From: Agroathelia rolfsii | Lineage: Eukaryota > Basidiomycota > Agaricomycetes > Amylocorticiales > Amylocorticiaceae | Direction of reading: 5' to 3' | DNA: 64,000 nt | Assembly (NCBI GenBank): GCA_018343915.1 | Contig: JABRWF010000001.1 | Span: 4,960,001 to 5,024,000 of the forward strand | Shown here: one piece after another, positions 55,165-64,000 of the stretch | How the letters are laid out: each line of letters begins with the position of its first letter | Position numbering within the stretch: position 1 is the stretch's first letter | Notes under the pieces: generated by a model | The model's database searches: none | What the model was told of the DNA's origin: nothing | What the model saw: the letters and a program-made list of their open reading frames with translations, nothing else | Program-made: the position numbers and the translations under genes

Positions 55165-58100
55165 CTAGCCACCGGCAGTCAGACAGACGGCCCGCATCGA
55201 TACCAAAGATCCAGCAGCGGCGTCGAGAGGCAGGTCGACAGTGAAGAGAACGTCTTGTCTATCTTTATTCAAGTAAACAGGTAGGTTTACCATCTTGATG
55301 CCATCGGCAGCGGAGCCACCAGAGGAGCTATCTGCTTGAACCCAGTGAATCTGGGAAGATGTCAGGCGTACAGACTCTCCATCGTTCAACACGAGTTTGT
55401 CGTTTGACCAAGCCGCTCCCTCGAGAATGAGACCTTCAAGAGAAGTGCACGTTAATAGTCTTTACTTTTTAAGACGCAAAAGATGACCTACCATCAATAA
55501 TGAAGCTCTCCGCATGCCGTACACTCTCAATATCCAGGCGGAGGTTCAACGTTTCCAAACTCCAACGTTTGCGATGAGCAATGGCCTGTCTTGTCGCGGT
55601 GATATATGCTTCTGGGAAGAAGAGCCCGCCAAGCCAAACTTCAACATTGCTGAAGTCGGTCAACTGAGCGATGTTGTCGAGCTGCGCAAGGCGTCTGCCA
55701 AAGTCTGGAATCCATTCGGATACCGACATGGTCTTGTGGACCTTGTACCGGCGCCAATGATCAGGAATGGTGCCTGGGAGCGAAGAAATTAGACAAAGTT
55801 GTGACGGTTCATAGGTTTCGCTTGCCTTTGGTGAGAGAGCTCATAAGGGTACGCAAGTGATTGGTCTGCTTTAGCTGGCCTTCGCAAACTTGAATAACAT
55901 CCGCCAAGTCCTTCTTGACTTGCTTCAGCAGTCTATCGCCGATGCCACCCTCACGCGCGAAGAGACGATACAATGGGTCTTGGTTATCACCAGTTTGCTT
56001 CTCAAGCACTCGGAAATTCTATATATCGTTAACTTATACGTTTTTACGAGGAAATACAAGCACATGAACTTACGGAAGGCAACTGCGCCAGCCATTCTTT
56101 GCAATGTTCGTGCAGCGTGCGCATCCAAGCCGGCTGCTGAGAGACTTGACCCTTGGATTGATCAGCAGTCGGAGTAGCTTCGTCATCGTCATCCGCCAGC
56201 ATGCGCATCTTGCGGAGCTTGCCGAGAAGCTCGTTTCCTGTAGATCGTGAGTTTTTTTGCAAAGATTTGTTTCAACTGGAGTGACCGTACCTTGAGCCTC
56301 AGCAATAACTCGCTCGGCTGTCGGTGGAAGGCTGAGCCAGGAAGGTGGCGTGCGGTCGGGCAAGCCCTGGGCCCACGACATAAAGTGCTCCAGTTTGGTA
56401 CCATCCGGTGCACTCAAGATGGCAATATCTGACGTGCGTGGCACAAGGTCAAAGTCGACATTATAAGCACCAGGAGTGAACAGAGCATCAACAAAGGAGT
56501 CGAGCATGCGTTGATCAAAGTCGCTGTCAACCCTTCCACCATACACAGACTGCTTGATGAGCGTCCGTAGAGCTTCCCAAGGAATCAAAACGGGATCGAT
56601 GTTGGCACGTCCCTTGGCAACGTTGCCGAGCCAGACGTCGATGGTGCTGAGAGCGGAAGCTTGGTCCGAATCATTGAAGTCGTAGGACTTGCTCCAGCCA
56701 AGCGGAGTATAACGCAGTCGCTCCTGGACCACAGCGTGGAACCACGCCAACAAGAAGTACAGACGAACTTTTTCTGCAGGTCCTTGAGACAAGCGTGTTT
56801 GCCCAATGCCACGCAGAGAGTCAAGGAGATTCGCCTTGACACCAGGAGGAGGTTCGTTCATGATGAGCCGTGACTGACGAAGGATGTTGACGGGAATAGA
56901 TGGATTAGCTTCCATAGTGAGGAAAAGACGGAAGTTACGATTAGGGCTCAAGGTCTGGAGCTTCTTCTCCAACTGGCCAAGCCAAGTCGTCGCCAAATGG
57001 ACATTCTTGAGGAGAACCCAGGAGCCCTGGCGTGAAGCAGCCGCGATAGCCTGGTCTGCTTGTGTGAAACCTTCTTGGGATCCCATAGCTACAGACTGAT
57101 AACGGGCGCTGGTGGTTCGGATAAGGTTCTCAACCTTGTAGCTAGCATCGTAGCCTGGCACAGAGACCAGAGCAATGGGCGTCGCTGCTGGAATCTCATC
57201 GGAGACTATCATACCAAGATCGAAGGCCGAGACCTCCGTCAAGTCCGTTTGGAAGACCGCGCCTACAAACGCAGCAGTGGCCTGAAGAAGGCGATCTGGA
57301 CGCAAGCACTTGACGATGAGAAGCGCACGGATGGCATCCAGGGCAGCTAAACAAACGCATTAGTAAACAACCACTTGATTCTTTGCGAGTAGACTTACGT
57401 GTGCCTTCGCCCCATGGATTAGGAACGTCACGCTCGGGAGAGTCAGACTCAAGGAACCTGATCCACTCTTCTTGATTTTCGGCGATGTGCTGGTTCACGG
57501 GCTTGAAGATCGGGTTCTTCATGAACAGATCGAGACGCTGTTGCTGTTCATCGGAGAGGATGGGGGACCTGGACGTTGAACCGTGAGAGGCGATGCCCCC
57601 ACTTCCGCTCTCCAGCAAGAATTCGACTTCTTCCGTAATATCCTCTATACCTCTCAGTTTTACTTGAGCAAGCAAAACCGCCAACATGACATGGTCGCGA
57701 TAGAGCAAAGCACGGGATGTGCGTTTGTACACCATCAGAAAGAGATCGTTTGCCAAGATCTCGCGCCGCTGATTGTAGTCTGTGACACCCTTGAGATTCG
57801 GGTTGTGGTGAAGCACGTAGTCGAAGATGTCGAGGAAGAAGCGTAGGGAGAATTGATAGAAGTGGTTGACCAAATTCATCTGCTCGAGGATGAAGAAGAC
57901 GGAACTGCAAGCTTGGGATAAAGAGAGGTATTCGGCGGTCACTTGTTCGACTTCCTTCATGACGAGATCCGTCTCTTCGACCTTTCTCGTAATCTCTCCT
58001 GCTTCTTTCTTCAGCGTTTCCAGGGTGTCAATAACTTTGTCGTCGTCCAGAATGTTGCCACTCGATTCGTTCAAAGCTTGTAAAAGAAGCTTTTCCAGAG

Positions 58101-61100
58101 TACGGAGACGCAGACGGAATTCGCCTTGGATCTTCATCAAGTCAGTCCTCTTGCGCTCCGTGTCTGGTCGCTCAACCTTGAGCACCTGATCGAGAGATTG
58201 GCTTTGAAGACTGCTGCGAGTCATCGTAAAGTTGACAAAGGTGACACGACTGCAAATATCGGGAGAGAACTCGACAGATGGGTCGCGCGTGGATAAGAAC
58301 ATGGTGAATGATGGTGAGAAGTCAATGTCTTGACTGCCTAGACGGATGAGAACACGACCACCGGTGCGTCTAATTTCTTTGTTGAGCACGGCGTTTAGGA
58401 TAGGATCAAGATGTTCGACGTCTTGGATGAGTAAGGGATTGCCGAAACGAAGAGCACTTTCCAAGACTTTGAGGAAGGCTTCGTCCAGGAAGCTTGTGAC
58501 GGTGATCTTCCTCTCCTTGTATTCGTTGAGCAAGAATGTCGTTGCCTGACCAGTTGGGTCGATGATGAGAGGGTAACGGGCGAAGCGCTTAAGCATGATA
58601 GCGTTCTCAGTCGTGAGAGTATCGGCGGGCAGGGATTTCGATTGCCAGCTGAGACGTTCATCCGCCGTAGAAAGGTACTCGGTGAGCGAGAGCTCAGCCT
58701 TAAACTTAATGCTGGCATCCGCAAGGTGGCCAGACCATTCTTGCCACATGACCTCTCGGTAGTGCTGATCGAAGAAGCCGCCATATGCCAAAAACGCAGC
58801 AGAGAGCAAAACGTCGCCAACAATGGTGCTCATCTCGACATCGAAAGTGCGACTTCCGTCCTCCCAACGACCTTTCTCAGAAGACAGTGACTCGAGGAGT
58901 TTCATGCTACGGTTAACCTTGCCTTCGACCCGTTCCATCTCTGCCTTGATGGATTGCGTTTGACTAATGAGCAGGGCATAGTCTTCCTTGTACTGCGCAA
59001 TCTTGGATTCGAGTTCGCCAATCATCTTGACTGTCATCTTCGCTTGAGCCTTGGTCTCCTCTGCCTTCTGGTTCAGCGCCTCGACTTCGTTGCGTAGTGG
59101 CTCAACACGCTCCAAAATGCTGGAGAACTTCACTTGGGCAATGGCCCACTTGACGAGAGGACCGCAAGCTTTACTGGCTCGGTTGACGGTCTCGAAGTTG
59201 TACGAGGGATGGCTCATGAAGCTCTTCATCATTGTATCACGAATTGGCTTTGTCATCTTATTCTGCGTGTCAAAGTTGACAATGTCCGAAATGAAGTTGT
59301 CACGACGGATGAAGGTCTGGACGGTACGCCAACTGTCGACCTTGTGGCCAAGAATCATACAGATAGACTCCATGGCGAGCTTGACGGCCTCTGGCGGGTT
59401 AGCCATCGCTCGGACTTCTTGTAGCTGCTGTTTCTTGATGTTGCTAACAGCTGCCTGAGCTTCAATGACTGCAGGTTCAGCCTCCGCCAACTCAGCCTCG
59501 ACTTCTCTGCGGCGTTGTTGGATGTATGTCTCTTGGTCAGCGAGGACGGACTGCATCTGGATCGATTGCGTCTTCTTCATCTCGGCTTCCTGCTGATCAG
59601 CCACCATGACCTTCAACTTCTCGTTCGCCTCGGCGTTCTTCTTTTCGAGCTGCGCTCTCTTGATGGCAAGACTCTTGCGCAATTCTTCGACCTGGTTCAC
59701 TGTATCCTTCAACTTGTCAAGACCGACGTGAAGGTGACGCTGCTGTTCTTCGAGTTCGTCGCGCTTTTCATTGTACAACCGCACGTAGTGGTTGATGCTA
59801 TGAAAAGAAAATGAGAACTCTTTGACCATAAATGTACGAGCTGAAAACATACAAGTCGAGGTAGTGACGAGGCGTAACATAATTGTAACGGCCTTGACGA
59901 CGGCTGAGACGTTGATTGATAGCATACAGCGACGAGTGAACGTAGACAAGAGCATTGACGACAGCAGTCCTGTGAAGTGGAGGCATAGAAAGCTCTCTGT
60001 ATGCGATGGGGAAGTTCATTGGTGGGTTGTATGATGGCAGATCAAGATCAAGTGTCTGCGTGAACTCCATGCCGACTTGGTAGAAGGCCTGGTCGGACCA
60101 ATCACCGAACCAATCCAGTACGCAACGATTGAACAAGGCGGGAGAAGTGGCCGCACGCGATGCCAGACCATTCTCAGGAGGATTCATGGTGAAGACAACG
60201 TGCAAGTTCTTGGCGACTTGTTGCGTGAACCAGCGGTACAGCTCCTCGTGCGAATCCAGCATGAGACCGTCACGTTGAGAGCCTTCTTTACAGGCCGTCA
60301 TCAATGCAGCATGCTCATCACCCTCGAAAAGACCAGGAACCTCGGCGTTGGCAAGTAACGTGTTCATTCTCTCCAGGAAACCCGAGTCGAGCACGTTAGA
60401 TTCATCCATGATGAAGCAAATTTTTTCACCCTTGCAACCGGCACGACGAAGGACTACTCGGAGATCTTCGTCGAAATCATCGCCAGTATACTTGTTGGAG
60501 ACTTTGATTTGGAAGATGCTCAAGCCATTCATCCAGGCCACGAAACGAGAAAGCGTGGTCTATCATAGCATGTTAGAATTTCATTAAAGGGGCGTTTTTC
60601 TTTTTCGTACCTTGCCACTACCACTGACACCGATCAAAAGCAAATGACCCTGAATTTGGCGGAAGACCCGATCGATACGAAGGACATGATCCAGCACATC
60701 GTTGAACAAGACCAAAGGAACGTCCAACTCTTCCTCGTAGAATACACGCAATCGCGCCTTGGTGTACTCCCGCAACGTCTCTCGGTCGACAGGAATGTAA
60801 TTCTTTGAAGTCCAGTTCGAGAACAAGATCGGGCGACCCAATGCATCGTCGCGGTTGATGGTAGGGAAATGCTCCATGGCGACATTGTCAATGTTCTCGT
60901 CCGTCCAGCGCTTCTCCTCCTCGGTCACCAGTCGATCCTGGAAGAGACGGAGAGCCTCGTGGGCCCATACACGCACAAGCCCCTCAACAGAAAGCATTTC
61001 AAGCGGCCGGATAGCCTCGTAGACACCTCTGACCCACCGTGTTAGCTCACGAGGACTGTAGACATAGTGCGCCTGGATATCGGACGTGAACCTCTTCTGC

Positions 61101-64000
61101 GAGGCCAGGTAGAATGACACCATCGAGTCCGTGAGAGGTTCGGCATAGGCGCGCAAGTTCGGGACGACCTTGAGCACAGCACGGTTGTAGGTGCCGTAGA
61201 TCTGCTTGAGGGAGATTTCTCCAGGATAGTCCACCATAATCAACGGCGCATGACGGAGGAAACGATGGCTGAGTGGCACTCGGCCGGGGTCCGTGGGAGG
61301 ATTACACGCGCCAACGAACTGGATGCGCTCGAGTTTGACCCAGGCCTTGTCCGATGTACGCCAGTAACCACCACTTTCGACAAGCTGGCGAATGAACGAG
61401 ATGACGCGTTGAGTGCCGTATTTGTCCGTCGCAGGAAGATTAATTTCGTCACAGAAGACAACAAGCCAGCGACCGATCTGAACGGGTGCAAGGATGACAC
61501 CATTAGGAGTCTTCCTATACTCGCAATACTGCTCAAATGTCTTGAGGATGAGTTCAGGAGTAGTGGCGCTGGAGAAGTTAAGGCCGACAGTCTCCATGTC
61601 TGGCAGCTTCCTCAAAGCGCTGAAGAGCGTCATGGTCTTTCCGGAACCAGGAGGACCGCAAAGCATGAGTGGCTTGTGCTCCGACAGCCAAGAGTAGAGA
61701 ACTTCTTCGTGGCGAACGGTATCGATCGTGGGGACAACCACGTCGCTCGCGGTGACGGCGTGAGCCTCGATGTCGATCTGAGGAACGTGTGATGTCCAGG
61801 AGACCCACTCGCCGGAGGCAACTTGTACATCCCAGTCCAGGAGAGAGCCACCAGGCAAGAGAGGAGGCAAATCGATACCAGTATGCTTGCGCAGGAATTC
61901 GCCCATCTCAGCACGAAGATCCAGCTTGGCGTCTCCTGAGAAAGCCCAAATGATGCTGATGAGCAGGCGTTTCGTAACGTACTGCTCAACACGCTCCGCA
62001 GGTAATGGGAAGTCCGAATGACGATTGTTATATTCGATGATATTCCGCACGGTCTTGTTAATGAGCGAGAAGAGCGTGTTGAGCGCGCGGGTGACGGTGA
62101 AATCCATGATGTGTTCGATAGTCTCTGCGAAGCGAAGAGCAGAGCTGACAAGGTCGTCGTCGGCAAAGTACTGCTCCAGAATGCCCGCAACATCCTTCTG
62201 CGTGACAAGGTTAGCAGCGGGAGCTTCGGAAGACAGGACATCAGCACGACGACCGGGTAAATCGGCTATATCCTCATCGTCTGCGTCTAATGGTACGGTG
62301 GACAGCGTCTCGAGATAGTGGCGGTATACCATTGAAGGCTCCACGACATCCTCGCTGAACCAAATCATACCGCAACGACTGACGGTGGCGAGCGTGGCAT
62401 ATTTGAGATGCTCGACCTCGAACATGATCCGGACGTTTGGAGGGAGGTTGAGACGTTCGCCATTCGGCAGCGTCAAAAGCTTATTGTCATCCAGCACACT
62501 GGCAAGAAAACATGAGAAAACATGACAAATAAAGACAACTTGTCAAAACACACCTATTCAAGTTCTCAACCCACTCCGGATCGACATCACCATCGAAAAT
62601 AATCCAATGCCTCTTTCCACTCTCACCACGCACATCGTCTACAATCTTCCTCAATACATGCGTAAACAGGCCATCGTTCCATTCGCGCGTTGTCTGGTCG
62701 AGTGTGCCGTACAACGCATCCTTGTGCATCGCCTTCGGGTCAATCACGTACGAAATGCCCTCGGTACCATCGAGACGCTCAAGAGCCTGGAGGAGTACAC
62801 TCCACGCGTTCGTCTTTCCGCTGCCGGAGGGGCCGACCATCATGAGACCGTGCTGGATCTTCTGGATCTGGTACAGCTGCAGAATCTTGGCGATCCATTT
62901 CTCGCCTGCGACGAGGCGACGCTCCGCGCAGACCTTGAGAATCTGTTCTTTCAGTGCATCGAGGTCCACGGGCTGGTAATCAACGCCTGGGAACACGTCC
63001 GCCAGCAAGCTGTATTGTCCGTATCAATCACGAGATTCTCAATAGAGTGGGTAAGAGTAACATACCTCGTCAACAGGGGTACATCATCCGCCACCAACTT
63101 CGGTACGATCGTCTCCGTCACACTCTGAATCACAATAATCTGCTCAGACACCACATCTGACAAACCAACGTCGCCTTCCGCTCCTTCCTCATCCGCTGCC
63201 GTCGCATCGTCACGCGTACTTTGCAGACGTTCACGCTTGAGGATACCAGCGCTGGCAAGCACCGCCTTGAGTGCACGCAGACCAAAGTCGTAGTGCGGCT
63301 GCGGTGAGAGCTGTTCGTCGCAAAGGTTGAAGAACGGCACGATCTTCGACGCGAGCGATTCGGCCGTACGGAAACCTTGCGAGAACAACATGACTTGCGC
63401 GATGAGCTCTCGATCTGGGCGGGTCATGGCCATTCTATGTGTATAATTAGTAGGAGCAACAAAGTCTTGGAAAAAATAGGATACATACGGCCGGAAGAGC
63501 TTCGTCAAGTTGGGTGGAAGCTGGGAACGACCAGCATATGTCGGGTTAGTAGTGATGAAAATACCTAAATCACCTCATTAACCTCCATCCAAGCGAAATA
63601 AAACCACATTACTCACCCATGTTCTTATTAATCTTCAAACTCTTCCCCACTAACTCGATCTCCGTGTTCGGATTCGTCGCCAACGCCGCCAACCCTTGCT
63701 GAATACTCTGCACCTGCTGACTCACAGCGCTCAAGATCCTCTCCTCCAGCCGATTGAACTCATCAAAACAGCCCCACGCGCCAACCATACATAATCCAAC
63801 AAAGATACGTCCCATCGCTTGGAAGTCAAATGTTTCGTCACAACAGAAGACGAGCACGAACCGGCCAAGCTGCACGCCGAGCGCCTTGACGGACTCGGTC
63901 TTGCCTGTGCCTGCGGGGCCAAACGGTGCGCCACCAAGCTGGTTGTCCAGCGCCTGGGTGAGCGTGAGGTAGACACGGTCCGTGAGCGGCGTCTGCACGA
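55165..64000 (-). CDS. DYN1: Cytoplasmic dynein heavy chain, motor and C-terminus (5' part beyond the window)
   Basis: Twelve minus-strand exons in the window: 63617-64000, 63489-63564, 63066-63434, 62554-63009, 60611-62498, 59853-60559, 57399-59797, 56291-57346, 56074-56237, 55826-56018, 55492-55773, 55165-55433. All phases fit, giving 2746 codons of an expected 4300 or so. AAA1 ([19 protein letters not shown]), AAA2 ([22 protein letters not shown]), AAA3 ([21 protein letters not shown]) and AAA4 ([23 protein letters not shown]) all keep Walker motifs. The stalk coiled coil ([18 protein letters not shown]) and microtubule-binding tip ([20 protein letters not shown]) lie in the 57399-59797 exon. 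AAA5, AAA6 and the C-terminal domain follow. It is the minus-end-directed motor of microtubule transport and nuclear migration. One intron (55825-55774) has a GC-AG donor. The tail and linker are to the right of the window. Confidence 0.96.

Noticed and set aside
57583..62979. Many plus-strand open frames of 70-180 codons across the dynein gene
   Set aside because: All are opposite-strand shadows of conserved dynein exons; no splice or domain support.
1..64000. CRISPR arrays, bacterial operons, riboswitches
   Set aside because: Sequence is clearly nuclear fungal DNA and no regularly spaced short repeats were found.

Overview
The window is fungal nuclear DNA, most likely from an agaricomycete (Basidiomycota). 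The evidence is dense genes split by many short GT-AG introns of about 45-70 bp, expanded families of multi-pass receptor-like proteins of a mushroom type, a small LysM protein, a beta-trefoil protein, a mitochondrial mL43 gene, a fungal homoserine kinase and a cytoplasmic dynein heavy chain. Exon models below were built by hand from splice signals and checked by phase sums; none is backed by transcripts.

Positions 1-13054 are a nest of transposable elements. The host is a decayed minus-strand Ty3/gypsy element whose right LTR ends at 13049. It contains a short non-coding LTR element (copy A, 1-743), a related solo LTR (2125-2977, TSD ATTAA), a nearly intact copia element (3036-9668) and a second copy of the short element inside its own LTR (copy B, 10945-12453, TSD CTAAG). 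The copia element is itself split by a Tc1-like transposon (4618-6238, TSD TA). The gypsy LTR and leader share an exact 11-nt complementarity placed 34 nt after a TATA box, which points to Tf1-type self-priming. The copia element instead seems to use the anticodon arm of initiator tRNA-Met.

Positions 13055-34000 are an accessory region. Four genes or pseudogenes of one seven-helix family (13079-14769, 17924-19489, 20982-22797 on plus; 27651-29409 on minus) plus a 3' fragment (16198-16575) share one exon plan, including consecutive 15-nt and 9-nt exons. A second multi-pass family has two tandem minus-strand members (30810-32012, 32525-33941) with matching exon lengths. A secreted two-LysM protein (23842-24455) lies between them. 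Decayed repeats and a gene fragment resembling the end of a RanBPM/Gid1 protein fill the gaps.

Positions 35800-64000 are mostly core genes: two long low-complexity proteins on minus (35817-38698 and 40084-41715), mL43 (minus) divergent from an unrecognised 888-residue nuclear-looking protein (plus), a five-exon beta-trefoil gene with a 4-nt first coding exon, an intron-containing tRNA-Phe with an inverted partial duplicate nearby, an Fpg-type DNA glycosylase convergent with homoserine kinase, and the last 2746 codons of dynein heavy chain, running off the right edge.
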